From Sphaerisporangium album (GTDB taxonomy: Bacteria; Actinomycetota; Actinomycetes; Streptosporangiales; Streptosporangiaceae), in assembly GCF_003323745.1 (NCBI RefSeq), contig NZ_QOIL01000004.1, positions 124,001 to 188,000 on the forward strand: a DNA stretch of 64,000 nt. The letters are read 5' to 3'. The translations under genes and the position numbers were made by a program. This document shows positions 30,802-39,483 of the stretch, piece by piece. The notes under the pieces are model-generated. The model ran no database searches. It saw nothing but the letters and a program-made list of their open reading frames with translations, and was not told where the DNA came from. Numbering within the stretch: position 1 is the first letter of the stretch; every line of letters starts with the position of its first letter.

Positions 30802-32040
30802 ATGGCTGACCGTGTGGCAGGTGTACGGCTCGCCCCGTACACCACGTTGAGGGTGGGCGGGGCGGCCCGCGCCTTCGTGGAGGCGCGTTCCGGGGACGAA
30901 CTGGTCGCGCTCGTGGCCGAGGCCGACCGCGCCGGGGAGCCGGTGCTCCTTCTCGGAGGCGGCAGCAACCTGGTCGTCTCCGACGAGGGGTTCGACGGGC
31001 TCGTGATCAAGGTGTCCTCGCGCGGGGTCGACGTGCGCGACGGCGGCGACGGCGCGGTTTCGGTCACCGTGCAGGCGGGGGAGGACTGGGACGCGCTCGT
31101 CGCCCGTGCGGTCGCGCAGGGGTGGTCGGGGGTCGAGTGCCTGTCCGGCGTCCCGGGGTCGGTCGGCTCGACGCCCATCCAGAACGTCGGCGCCTACGGG
31201 CAGGATGTCTCGCAGACGATCACCGGGGTGCGGGTGTACGACCGGCGGGCGGGGGAGCTGCTCGATCTGGACGCTTCGCAGTGCGGGTTCGCCTATCGGC
31301 ACAGCGCGTTCAAGGATGATCTCACGCGTTATGTGGTCGTCTCGGTCACGTACCTGCTGCATAAGTCGGATAAATCCGGACCGGTCGCGTACAAGGAACT
31401 GGCCGCGCGGCTCGGCGTGGAGCTCGGCGAACGGGTCGCCCTCCACGAGGCGCGCACGGCCGTCCTCGGGCTGCGGCGTGGCAAGGGCATGGTGCTGGAC
31501 GCCGCCGACCCGGACACCTGCAGCGCGGGGTCCTTCTTCACCAATCCGATCCTGAGCGCGGCCGACGCCGCCGAGCTGGAGCGACGCGCGCCCGGCTTCC
31601 CCCGGTGGGACGTGCCCGGAGGGGCCGTGAAGGTGCCGGCCGCGTGGCTGATCGAGCACGCCGGGTTCCCCAAGGGGTACGCGCGCGGCCCGGCGCGCAT
31701 CTCGACCAAGCACACCCTCGCCCTGACCAACCCCGGCGGTCTCCGCGTCACCGGCTTCCCCACCGACCCCGAAGCCCTGGACCCCGCCGTCCCCACCGAC
31801 CCCCAAAACCGTGCCGTCCTCACCGGCCCCGAAGCCTTGGACCGCGCCGCCTTCCCCTCCGACCCGGGGCCCCGGGAGACCGCGGCATCGCCCGGGGCCT
31901 CCTCGCCCGTCTTCTCCACGGACGGCGCGGCGACCGCCGCCGACATCCTGGCCCTGGCCCGCGAGGTCAAGGACGGCGTCGAAGCCAAGTTCGGCATAAC
32001 CCTCGTCAACGAACCCGTTTTCATCGGCCTGACCCTCTGA
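30802..32040 (+). CDS. murB: UDP-N-acetylenolpyruvoylglucosamine reductase, with a 60-residue insertion
   Basis: 412 aa, longer than the usual 340-360. ATG after GGGAAGG. It reduces UDP-GlcNAc-enolpyruvate with NADPH to UDP-MurNAc in peptidoglycan synthesis. FAD-binding parts: TTLRVGGAARAF, LLGGGSNLVVSD, GVPGSVGSTPIQNVGAYGQ. The proton-donating Ser is in CSAGSFFTNP and the late Glu in NEPVFIG. Between residues about 314 and 374, just after STKHTLALTNPGG and before ATAADILALAREV, there is a Pro/Asp/Ala-rich segment with the repeat TDPEALD/TGPEALD that relatives lack. It falls in a surface loop near the C terminus, so activity is probably kept. Confidence 0.95.
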   Translation: MADRVAGVRLAPYTTLRVGGAARAFVEARSGDELVALVAEADRAGEPVLLLGGGSNLVVSDEGFDGLVIKVSSRGVDVRDGGDGAVSVTVQAGEDWDALVARAVAQGWSGVECLSGVPGSVGSTPIQNVGAYGQDVSQTITGVRVYDRRAGELLDLDASQCGFAYRHSAFKDDLTRYVVVSVTYLLHKSDKSGPVAYKELAARLGVELGERVALHEARTAVLGLRRGKGMVLDAADPDTCSAGSFFTNPILSAADAAELERRAPGFPRWDVPGGAVKVPAAWLIEHAGFPKGYARGPARISTKHTLALTNPGGLRVTGFPTDPEALDPAVPTDPQNRAVLTGPEALDRAAFPSDPGPRETAASPGASSPVFSTDGAATAADILALAREVKDGVEAKFGITLVNEPVFIGLTL

Positions 32041-32183
32041 CCCGCACACCCTGGCCCGGCCGCTCGACGTACGGGGCGCCGGCATCGCCGTCGTCCCTCC
32101 CCGCCGACGCGGCGCCGGAAGTGTGCCCGGATGCGGACGGAACATGGGTTCCCGTCGGCTGGGGAGGGTGGGGTGGGCGGGGG

Positions 32184-32750
32184 TCAGAGGAGGGCTTCGA
32201 GGATCAGGGCTGCGCCGAAGAGGGCGAAGGCCGCGGCGGCGGCGTAGCGGATGACCTTTTCGGGCAGGTGTTTGCCGAGCATGCGGCCGACGACGATGGC
32301 CAGGGCGTCGGCGGCGACCATGCCGACCGTGGAGCCGATCCACGTGCCGAACCACCCGTGCTGGGTGGCGAGCGTGATCGTCGCGAGCATGGTCTTGTCG
32401 CCCAGTTCGCTGAGGAAGAACGCCACGGTCACCGCGATGAGGGCGTGGCGGGTCGTGCGCTGGGCCTTCTGGGATTCCTCTTCGCTGAGTTCGTCGCCGC
32501 GCAGCGTCCACAGGGCGAAGCCGAGGAACGCGATGCCCGCCACGATGGCGATGGCGGTCTGGGGCAGCGCGTCGCCGATGAGCCCTCCGAGGCCGACGCT
32601 GAACAGGTGGACCACCGCCGTGGCGATGGTGATGCCGGCGAGGACCGGCCACGGCTTGAATCGGGTGGCGAACGTCATGGCCATGAGCTGGCTCTTGTCG
32701 CCCAGTTCGGCCACGAAGATGACGCCGAGACTGATCCAGAACGCTTCCAC
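32184..32750 (-). CDS. GDT1/TMEM165-family manganese exporter
   Basis: 188 aa with six TM helices in two inverted halves. Each half carries the family signature E-x-G-D-(K)-(S/T): AELGDKSQLMAM near residue 15 and SELGDKTMLATI near 114. Such proteins export Mn2+ (or Ca2+/Mn2+) from the cytosol. GTG at 32750. A yybP-ykoY-type Mn riboswitch lies about 100 nt upstream, which independently supports manganese as substrate. Convergent with murB. Confidence 0.93.
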   Translation of the reverse strand: MEAFWISLGVIFVAELGDKSQLMAMTFATRFKPWPVLAGITIATAVVHLFSVGLGGLIGDALPQTAIAIVAGIAFLGFALWTLRGDELSEEESQKAQRTTRHALIAVTVAFFLSELGDKTMLATITLATQHGWFGTWIGSTVGMVAADALAIVVGRMLGKHLPEKVIRYAAAAAFALFGAALILEALL

Positions 32751-32852
32751 GGGGGGTCGCCCTTCTATGTCGCGCGACCGGGCCGGGAGCGTGCACCGCA
32801 GGGAGTCTCAGGGCGCGCGACCTCGGCCCGATGGCGTACGTGCATTGCCACA

Positions 32853-32947
32853 GGGCCGAAGGTCTCGTCCGCCCCGTCGAAACGAGGCCCGCGCGACCGG
32901 GCTTGCGCCAGTGTGTCGATCACGCGATTGGGACTACTCCCCTTCGG
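32853..32947 (-). promoter_or_regulatory. yybP-ykoY manganese riboswitch upstream of the GDT1 gene
   Basis: Read on the minus strand: CCGAAGG GGAGTAG begins the element at 32947, and GACGAGACCTTCGG closes it at about 32856. CCGAAGG and CCTTCGG form a perfect 7-bp basal stem, and the GGGGAGTAG and GAGACC strings are the conserved marks of this class. A TATGGT -10 candidate lies about 20 nt upstream (near 32965). The rest of the gap 32948-33206 holds no gene. Confidence 0.85.
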
Positions 32948-33206
32948 TGTTTCCACCCCACCATAACCGATCCCCGGCGAGGGGTCGTTCCCCAAGCGCC
33001 GCTCATGAGCGTGCCGTCGAGGTCTCCGTACGAGATCCCCTGGCCCATAGGGCGACCGCGTCCGGGTAAAGATTCCGGCGCGGGGCAGGCCACGCAGGGA
33101 GTGGTGTGCCGCGGAGAGGCCGGCCGAGGAGGTTCAGGCGGTGTGCGGCGGGGCTTCGTCAGGGGAGGGCGGCCGGATGGGAGCGCTGGTACCCGCGCGG
33201 GGGAGG

Positions 33207-36113
33207 TCAGGCGAGGAGGCTTTGGCGGTGTGCGGCGGCGGCGGCTTCGAGGCGGGTGGAGACGCCCAGTTTGGCGAGGATGTTGGAGACGTGCACGCTG
33301 ACCGTCTTGGCCGAGATGAACAGCTCGGCCGCGATGTCCCGGTTCGACCGCCCCGCCGCGACCAGCCGCAGCACCTCGGTCTCCCGGGGCGTGAGGTCGG
33401 TGGTCGTGCCGGACGCGTCGCCGGGCTCGGCGGGGACTGATTCGGCGAACGTCGTCCCGACGCGGCGGCCCAGAGCCTCGATCTCGGTCACCATCGGCCG
33501 CGCGCCGAGCGCGGACGCGATCACGTGCGCCTCGGCCAGCCGCGCGGACGCCGTCTCGCGGTCACCGGCCTTGGCCGCGGCCGCCGCGATGTCCGTCATC
33601 GCCCTCGCCCGGGGGTACGGACGGCCGAGGTGTCTCCAGGCGGCCTCCGCCGCCTCGAAGTCGCCGGAGAAGGACAGCCGGAACGCCTCGGTCACCGGCC
33701 CGTGGGAGTCGAGGCTCGCGGCGAGCGCCATCGCGGTCGCGCGCACGTCCCGCGCCGCGCCGGGAGAGGTCACGGCGGCGGCCTCGCAGACGCGCCGGCT
33801 CAGCGCCAGGATGCGCCAGCCGAGCATGGGCTTGCTGGAGTGCTGCGTCCCGCCGGACTCCGACAGCAACGCCTCGGTCACCTTGAGGGCCTGGAGCGGG
33901 TCCCCGCGCAGGAGGTGCAGCTCGATGAGCAGCCGCGCGTCGGTCATCCACTCCTGGGCGAACTCGGCGGGCTCACCCTGCATGGCCCCGATCTCGGCGA
34001 GGATGCGTTCGAGAAGGTCGGTCTCACCGCGGGCCGCCGCGATGTCGGCGCGTCCCCGGATCAGATGGCCGCGCGTCCGCGGGATCGGGTCCATCGCCAG
34101 GGCCTGCTCGATGACCTCGACGGCCTCGTCCCAGCGTCCGAGCGAGTCCAGCGCCTCGGCGCGGTTGTTGGCGATGAACGTCCCGTTGACCCGGTACCGG
34201 CCGTACTGCCGGGCCAATGCCTCGCCTTCGAGGGCGAGCTCGACGGCCTGCTCCGAGCGGCCGAGGTTGTCGAGGCTGTCGACGTTGTTGGCCAGGGCGC
34301 GCAGCACGATGCGCGCGGTCCGCAGCCCCCGGCCGATCTCGGCGGCGCGCTCGTTGGTGCGGTAGGCGGCCTCCAGGTCGCCGGTGAGCGACTGGCCGAG
34401 CGCGAGGTTGGTGAGCAGCTCGGCTTCCAGACACTCGTCGCCGATGTCGCGGGCGATGGCCAGCGCCTCGTTGGTGAGCGCGGAGCCCTCCGCCGTCTGG
34501 TTGGTGAACATCAGGAACGAGCCGAGCTTGGTGAGGACGTGGGCGCGCGTGTACCCGGGCCAGGGCACCAGCCGCTCGGCGTAGCGCAGGTCCTCCAGGC
34601 CGCCGCGCCTGCCCTTGTCGGTCTTGAGCTGGGAGCGGCGGACGAGCAGGTGGGCGACGCGCTCGGGTTCGACGGTCTCGTCCAGCTCGGCGAGCGCGCC
34701 CTTCACGAACTTCAGCCCGCGGTCGGTCTCGCCGCTGATGACCGCGGCCTCCGACGCCATCTCCAGGATCGTGGTCTGGTCGACGTTGATGCGCTCGGCG
34801 GCGTCGGGCACCCGGTCCCAGAGGGCGAGGACGCGTTCGAGGAGCTGGATCTGCTCGGTGTAGGCGAACGCGTTGGCGGCCTTCCCCGAGGCCTCCCAGG
34901 CGGAGATGAGCGCCCACAGGTGGTCGCGGGCCGAGTACCAGTGGTGGGCGATCTCGATCGCGGCGCGTCCCGGCGGCACGAGCTTGCGGTCGCGGTCGAT
35001 CTCCTCGGCGAACCGGGCGTGGATGCGGTTGTGCTCGCCGGGCAGCATCTCCTCGTGCACGGCCTCGCGGATCAGCGCGTGCCGGAAGACGTACGTGCCG
35101 CCGTCGGCCACCTGGATGACGTTGCGGGCGATGGCGGGCCGCAGGGCGTTCTCCAGGTCGACGTCGGACAGGTCGGTGACCGCCCGCAGGAGCCGGTGGC
35201 CGACGCGGTTGCCCCCGGCGGCGGCGACGCGCAGCACGCGCTGGGTCTCCTCGGGCAGCCGCTCCACCGAGCCGATGATGAGGTCGTGGAGCGACTCGGG
35301 GACGTTGCAGTCGTCCTCGCGCTCCATGAGCGCCTCGACGAACAGGGGGATGCCCTCGCTGCGCTGGTAGACCTGCTCGACGAGCGCGAACTCCGGGGTG
35401 TCGCCGAGGATCCCGGCGATCTGCGCGGCGACCTCGGGCTTGCTGAGCCGGGGCAGGTCGAGCCGCACCACGCCGTCGACCCTGCCCAGCTCGGCGAGCA
35501 CGGGACGCAGGGGGTGCTGGCGGTGCAGCTCGTCGGACCGGTAGGTGAGGATCATCAGGACGGGCGAGGTCCTGAGGTTGCGGCTCAGGAAGGCGATCAG
35601 GTCGCGGCTGGACCGGTCGGCCCAGTGGATGTCCTCGATGACGAGGATGACCGCGCGCCGCTCGGCGAGGCGGATCAGCAGGGTGAGGAACTGCTCGAAG
35701 AGACGCGCGCGTCCGGTCTCGGGGTCGCCGCTGGGCTCGCCGAACTCCGGCAGGAGCCGGGCGAGGTCGCGCGCGGCGCCGTCGGGCAGCAGGGCCGCGA
35801 CCTCGGTGGCGCCCATCTCCTTGACGAGCTGGCGCAGGGCCGCGGTGAAGGGCGCGTAGGCCAGGCCCTCGGTGGACAGCTCGACGCAGCCTCCGGCGAG
35901 GACGTGCGCGCCGGCGCAGGCGGCCTCGTCGGCGAAGCGCGTGACCAGGCGCGTCTTGCCGCCGCCCGCCTCACCGCCGAGGAGGACGGCGGAGGCGGCC
36001 TCCTTGCGGGCCTGCTCGAAGGCCTCCGACAGTGTGCGCAGTTCGTCCTCGCGTCCCACGAAGACGGGACTCACCATCCGGCCCAGCATGTCAGCAAGCA
36101 TGTCACGACCCAT
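33207..36113 (-). CDS. Large ATP-binding LuxR (LAL/MalT-like) transcriptional regulator
   Basis: 968 aa. N-terminal AAA/STAND ATPase: FVGREDELRTL, Walker A GGEAGGGKTR (about 46-55), Walker B VILVIEDIHWADRSS. A long TPR-like helical middle (residues 420-880) follows, and a LuxR helix-turn-helix at about 905-960 (LTPRETEVLRLVAAGRSNRD, then IAAELFISAKTVSVHVSNIL). ATG at 36113; further in-frame ATGs at 36101, 36089 and 36074 leave the exact start uncertain, as no strong ribosome site is seen. Acts as an inducer- and ATP-gated activator; its target is unknown and no pathway gene lies next to it. Confidence 0.92.
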   Translation of the reverse strand: MGRDMLADMLGRMVSPVFVGREDELRTLSEAFEQARKEAASAVLLGGEAGGGKTRLVTRFADEAACAGAHVLAGGCVELSTEGLAYAPFTAALRQLVKEMGATEVAALLPDGAARDLARLLPEFGEPSGDPETGRARLFEQFLTLLIRLAERRAVILVIEDIHWADRSSRDLIAFLSRNLRTSPVLMILTYRSDELHRQHPLRPVLAELGRVDGVVRLDLPRLSKPEVAAQIAGILGDTPEFALVEQVYQRSEGIPLFVEALMEREDDCNVPESLHDLIIGSVERLPEETQRVLRVAAAGGNRVGHRLLRAVTDLSDVDLENALRPAIARNVIQVADGGTYVFRHALIREAVHEEMLPGEHNRIHARFAEEIDRDRKLVPPGRAAIEIAHHWYSARDHLWALISAWEASGKAANAFAYTEQIQLLERVLALWDRVPDAAERINVDQTTILEMASEAAVISGETDRGLKFVKGALAELDETVEPERVAHLLVRRSQLKTDKGRRGGLEDLRYAERLVPWPGYTRAHVLTKLGSFLMFTNQTAEGSALTNEALAIARDIGDECLEAELLTNLALGQSLTGDLEAAYRTNERAAEIGRGLRTARIVLRALANNVDSLDNLGRSEQAVELALEGEALARQYGRYRVNGTFIANNRAEALDSLGRWDEAVEVIEQALAMDPIPRTRGHLIRGRADIAAARGETDLLERILAEIGAMQGEPAEFAQEWMTDARLLIELHLLRGDPLQALKVTEALLSESGGTQHSSKPMLGWRILALSRRVCEAAAVTSPGAARDVRATAMALAASLDSHGPVTEAFRLSFSGDFEAAEAAWRHLGRPYPRARAMTDIAAAAAKAGDRETASARLAEAHVIASALGARPMVTEIEALGRRVGTTFAESVPAEPGDASGTTTDLTPRETEVLRLVAAGRSNRDIAAELFISAKTVSVHVSNILAKLGVSTRLEAAAAAHRQSLLA

Positions 36114-36205
36114 GTGATGTTCTGCACCTGGTTTTCATGCATTGATACCTGCGACGGAAAATGGCGGTGACCCGGCCGGATCCCTGGTCACCGCCCCCGT
36201 CACTC

Positions 36206-36274
36206 CCCCCGTACACCGGCCGTGCCGGTCACGGGGGTTGTGATGCCCGGCCGGGAGGGAGGCTCCGGCCGGGC
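36206..36274 (-). terminator. Two tandem hairpins between the 55-aa gene and the LAL gene
   Basis: CCCCCGT..ACCGG / CCGGT.ACGGGGG (36206-36237) and GCCCGGCCGG / CCGGCCGGGC (36245-36254 with 36265-36274). Both can stop transcripts of the small gene before they enter the LAL gene. Confidence 0.6.
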
Positions 36275-36377
36275 TTCGTGGTGCCGCGTTTCCCGCGCCC
36301 CTCGGCGTGGGAGATCCCGGTGGTCGCCCGTGCGGCCGCGCCCCTGCGGTGGCCGGTACGGGCGTCGTGCCGGGCGT

Positions 36378-36545
36378 TCACGAGGTGCGGAGCTTGCCGA
36401 AGGTCGCGCGGACGCGCTTCGGGGAGCCGCTCTCGCGGGCCTTCCTGCCGGCGACCGCCTCGCTGGCGCGGCGGTGGTCGCGGGCCTCCTGGTGGAGCTC
36501 GGCCACTCGGTTGACGATGAGCTGGTAGTGGATCTCGGGAGCCAT
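36378..36545 (-). CDS. 55-aa basic helical protein, unknown
   Basis: ATG at 36545 is preferred (GGAGAA 6 nt upstream) over the upstream in-frame codon at 36578. Sequence: APEIHYQLIVNRVAELHQEA, RDHRRASEAVAGRKARES, ending in a basic KRVRATFGKLRTS. It looks like one long amphipathic helix with a basic tail. Similar short proteins are frequent in Streptosporangiales but have no assigned role. DNA upstream includes a 12-nt perfect palindrome GGTCCTAGGACC (36644-36655). Confidence 0.65.
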   Translation of the reverse strand: MAPEIHYQLIVNRVAELHQEARDHRRASEAVAGRKARESGSPKRVRATFGKLRTS

Positions 36546-36793
36546 GCCGGTTCTCCTTGGTGTCTCTTTTCCTGACACCTCTAGACTCCGGCTAAGGCCC
36601 CCCTCCGCACATCGGACGGATGCCTTATCTCCCGCCCCGCCCTGGTCCTAGGACCGCCTAGGCATACCCGCGGGTGCCTTAGACGGGCTTACCCGGACGG
36701 CGTCGTCGCAGGTCAGGACGCATCCGGGCCTGTACCTAGGGGCGTGCCCACGGCCCGACGGGAGGCTCGGGCGAGATCGTCCGTCCCGGGTGC

Positions 36794-36819
36794 GGGCGAC
36801 ATTTGCTGAAATGTCGCCC
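36794..36819. promoter_or_regulatory. 11-bp perfect dyad upstream of deoC
   Basis: GGGCGACATTT (36794-36804) and AAATGTCGCCC (36809-36819) enclose only GCTG. It is about 58 nt before the deoC start. The core ACATTT-N4-AAATGT resembles LacI/DeoR-type operators. The gap 36546-36876 holds no gene. Confidence 0.55.
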
Positions 36820-36876
36820 GATGTCTTGCTGCGGCTCTGGTTTGGAACAATCAGGCCGGTCGGCGATGCTGGGGTG

Positions 36877-37839
36877 GTGTCAACACTGACGACTCCGCTC
36901 GCCGAGGTCGCGGCGACGAACGCGACCCTGAGGGCATTCCTGCACGGCCTGCCCGGCGTCGATCGCGTGGGCGCCGACCAGCGAACGGCCATGCTGGGAA
37001 CCCGCTCGATCAAGACCACCGCCAAGGCGCAGGCCATCGACCTGGCCATATCCATGGTCGACCTCACCACCCTCGAAGGCGCGGACACTCTGGGCAAGGT
37101 GCGCGCGATGTGCGCCAAGGCCGTCCGCCCCGACCCCGCCGACCCCTCCGTCCCCAAGGTCGCCGCCGTCTGCGTGTACCCCGACCTGGTCGCGCCGGCC
37201 GTCGAGGCGCTCGGGCGGTCCGGCGTGCGGGTGGCCAGCGTGGCGACGGGCTTCCCGAGCGGCCGCACCTCGCTGGAGGTCAAGGTACGCGACACCGAGC
37301 TCGCGGTGGCGGCCGGCGCGCACGAGATCGACATGGTGATCGACCGCGGCGCGTTCCTGTCCGGCGACTACCGCAAGGTCTTCGACGAGATCGCCGCGGT
37401 GCGGTCCGCCTGCGCCCGTGACGGGGGTGACGACGCCCATCTGAAGGTGATCCTGGAGACCGGCGAGCTCGCCACCTACGACAACGTGCGCCGCGCGTCC
37501 TGGCTGGCCATGCTGGCGGGCGCGGACTTCATCAAGACCTCGACCGGCAAGGTCGCCCCCGCCGCGACGCTCCCGGTCACGCTGGTGATGCTGGAGGCCG
37601 TGCGCGACTTCCGCTCCCAGACCGGCCGCATGATCGGCGTCAAGCCCGCGGGCGGCATCCGCACCACCAAGGACGCGATCAAGTACCTCGTCCTGGTCAA
37701 CGAGACGACCGGCCCCGACTGGCTGACCCCCGAGTGGTTCCGCCTGGGCGCCTCCAGCCTGCTCAACGACCTGCTGATGCAGCGCCAGAAGCTGACCACC
37801 GGCCGCTACGCCGGCCCCGACTACTTCACCCTGGACTGA
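36877..37839 (+). CDS. deoC: Deoxyribose-phosphate aldolase
   Basis: 320 aa from a GTG at 36877; the frame is open upstream to 36790, but that would run through the operator hairpin. Class I aldolase splitting 2-deoxyribose-5-phosphate into glyceraldehyde-3-phosphate and acetaldehyde. Motifs: VAAVCVYPDLV, VATGFPSGRTSLEVKV, the Asp in HEIDMVIDRGAF, and the Schiff-base Lys in ADFIKTSTGK; KPAGGIRTTKDA forms the phosphate site. Aldehyde-dehydrogenase genes follow 11 nt downstream, fit to oxidise the acetaldehyde. Operon deoC-ALDH-ALDH-like. Confidence 0.95.
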   Translation: MSTLTTPLAEVAATNATLRAFLHGLPGVDRVGADQRTAMLGTRSIKTTAKAQAIDLAISMVDLTTLEGADTLGKVRAMCAKAVRPDPADPSVPKVAAVCVYPDLVAPAVEALGRSGVRVASVATGFPSGRTSLEVKVRDTELAVAAGAHEIDMVIDRGAFLSGDYRKVFDEIAAVRSACARDGGDDAHLKVILETGELATYDNVRRASWLAMLAGADFIKTSTGKVAPAATLPVTLVMLEAVRDFRSQTGRMIGVKPAGGIRTTKDAIKYLVLVNETTGPDWLTPEWFRLGASSLLNDLLMQRQKLTTGRYAGPDYFTLD

Positions 37840-37850
37840 GGCGGCCTCAC

Positions 37851-39290
37851 GTGTTCGAATACGCACCGGCGCCCGAGTCGCGCGACGTCGTCGACATCCG
37901 GCCGTCCTACGGGCTCTTCATCAACGGCGAGTGGGCCGACGCGCTCGGCGACGCGCGGGAGAAGACCATCAACCCGGCGAGCGAAGAGGTGCTCGCCGAG
38001 TTCGCCGTCGCCAGCGAGGCGGACGTCGACCGCGCCGTCTCGGCCGCGCGCAAGGCGTACGACGCGGTGTGGGGGCAGATGCCCGGCCGCGAGCGCGCCA
38101 AGTACCTGTTCAGGATCGCCCGCATCATCCAGGAACGGGCCCGTGAGCTGGCCGTGCTGGAGTCGCTGGACAACGGCAAGCCGATCCGCGAGTCGCGCGA
38201 CGTCGACCTGCCCCTGGTCGCCGCGCACTTCTTCTACTACGCCGGCTGGGCCGACAAGCTGGGGTACGCGGGCCTCGGCGCCGACCCCAGGCCCCTCGGC
38301 GTGGCCGCGCAGGTCATCCCGTGGAACTTCCCCCTGCTCATGCTCGCGTGGAAGATCGCGCCCGCGCTGGCCTGCGGCAACACCGTCGTGCTCAAACCGG
38401 CCGAGACGACGCCGCTGACCGCTCTGGCGTTCGCCGAGATCTGCCGCCAGGCGGATTTGCCGCCGGGCGTCGTCAACATCGTCACCGGCGCGGGTGAGAC
38501 GGGCCAGGCCCTGGTGAACCACCCGGACGTGAACAAGGTCGCGTTCACCGGCTCCACCGAGGTCGGGCGGCTGATCGCCCGCTCGGTGGCGGGGTCGGGC
38601 AAGAAGCTCACGCTGGAGCTGGGCGGCAAGGCGGCGAACATCGTGTTCGACGACGCCGCGCTCGACCAGGCCGTCGAGGGCATCGTGAACGGCATCTTCT
38701 TCAACCAGGGCCACGTCTGCTGCGCGGGCTCCCGGCTGCTGGTCCAGGAGTCGATCGAGGGCGAGCTGCTGGACGCACTCAAGCGGCGCCTGTCCACGCT
38801 GCGCATGGGCGACCCGCTGGACAAGAACACCGACATCGGCGCGATCAACTCCTCCGCCCAGCTCGCGAAGATCAAGGAGCTGAGCGACGCGGGCGAGAGC
38901 GAGGGCGCCGCCCGCTGGTCCGCGTCCTGCCCGATCCCGGAGAAGGGGTTCTGGTTCCCGCCCACACTGTTCACCGGCGTGGCCCAGTCGCACAGGATCG
39001 CCCGCGAGGAGATCTTCGGCCCGGTGTTGTCGGTCCTGACCTTCCGTACGCCCGCCGAGGCCGTCGAGAAGGCGAACAACAGTCCCTACGGCCTGTCCGC
39101 CGGGGTGTGGACCGAGAAGGGCTCGCGCATCCTGTGGATGGCCGACAAGCTGCGCGCCGGCGTGGTCTGGGCCAACACCTTCAACAAGTTCGACCCGACG
39201 TCGCCGTTCGGGGGTTACAAGGAGTCCGGATACGGCCGCGAGGGCGGCAGGCACGGATTGGAGGCGTATCTCGATGTCCGACCCATGTGA
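37851..39290 (+). CDS. Aldehyde dehydrogenase
   Basis: 479 aa, full-length ALDH from a GTG with GAGGCGG upstream. Complete NAD(P)-dependent catalytic set: IPWNFPLLMLAWKIAPALA, KPAETTPL, FTGSTEVGR, the base Glu in LELGGKAANIV and the nucleophile in NQGHVCCAGSR (two adjacent Cys; the second aligns with the catalytic one), then EEIFGPVLSV and NTFNKFDPTSPFGGYKESG. Placed after deoC, the likely in vivo substrate is acetaldehyde from deoxyribose breakdown. Confidence 0.93.
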   Translation: MFEYAPAPESRDVVDIRPSYGLFINGEWADALGDAREKTINPASEEVLAEFAVASEADVDRAVSAARKAYDAVWGQMPGRERAKYLFRIARIIQERARELAVLESLDNGKPIRESRDVDLPLVAAHFFYYAGWADKLGYAGLGADPRPLGVAAQVIPWNFPLLMLAWKIAPALACGNTVVLKPAETTPLTALAFAEICRQADLPPGVVNIVTGAGETGQALVNHPDVNKVAFTGSTEVGRLIARSVAGSGKKLTLELGGKAANIVFDDAALDQAVEGIVNGIFFNQGHVCCAGSRLLVQESIEGELLDALKRRLSTLRMGDPLDKNTDIGAINSSAQLAKIKELSDAGESEGAARWSASCPIPEKGFWFPPTLFTGVAQSHRIAREEIFGPVLSVLTFRTPAEAVEKANNSPYGLSAGVWTEKGSRILWMADKLRAGVVWANTFNKFDPTSPFGGYKESGYGREGGRHGLEAYLDVRPM

Positions 39291-39483
39291 GCACCGCAGG
39301 AGGCCCCGCCGGTCCCGCCGCGCGCAGGCCACCGGGGGACGCGCCTACGCCCGTGCGGGACGCACCACCGCGACCGTCCGTCAGGGATGGTTCGCCCACC
39401 GCTGCGGGGTGAGCCGCTGCCGCCAGGTCTTCGTGCCCGCACGGCTCTCGCCGGAAGAGATGACCTGGAGAGGCGATGACTGA
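39274..39483 (+). CDS. Possible 69-aa Arg/Cys-containing protein bridging two ALDH genes
   Basis: ATG at 39274 lies inside the end of the ALDH gene (17-nt overlap) and the frame stops at 39483, 8 nt inside the next gene, so it fills the 185-nt gap exactly. Sequence has CEH near the start and HRCGVSRC later, a possible metal site, with a very Arg-rich middle. No family known. It may be real or merely an open frame in GC-rich DNA. Confidence 0.3.
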   Translation: MSDPCEHRRRPRRSRRAQATGGRAYARAGRTTATVRQGWFAHRCGVSRCRQVFVPARLSPEEMTWRGDD

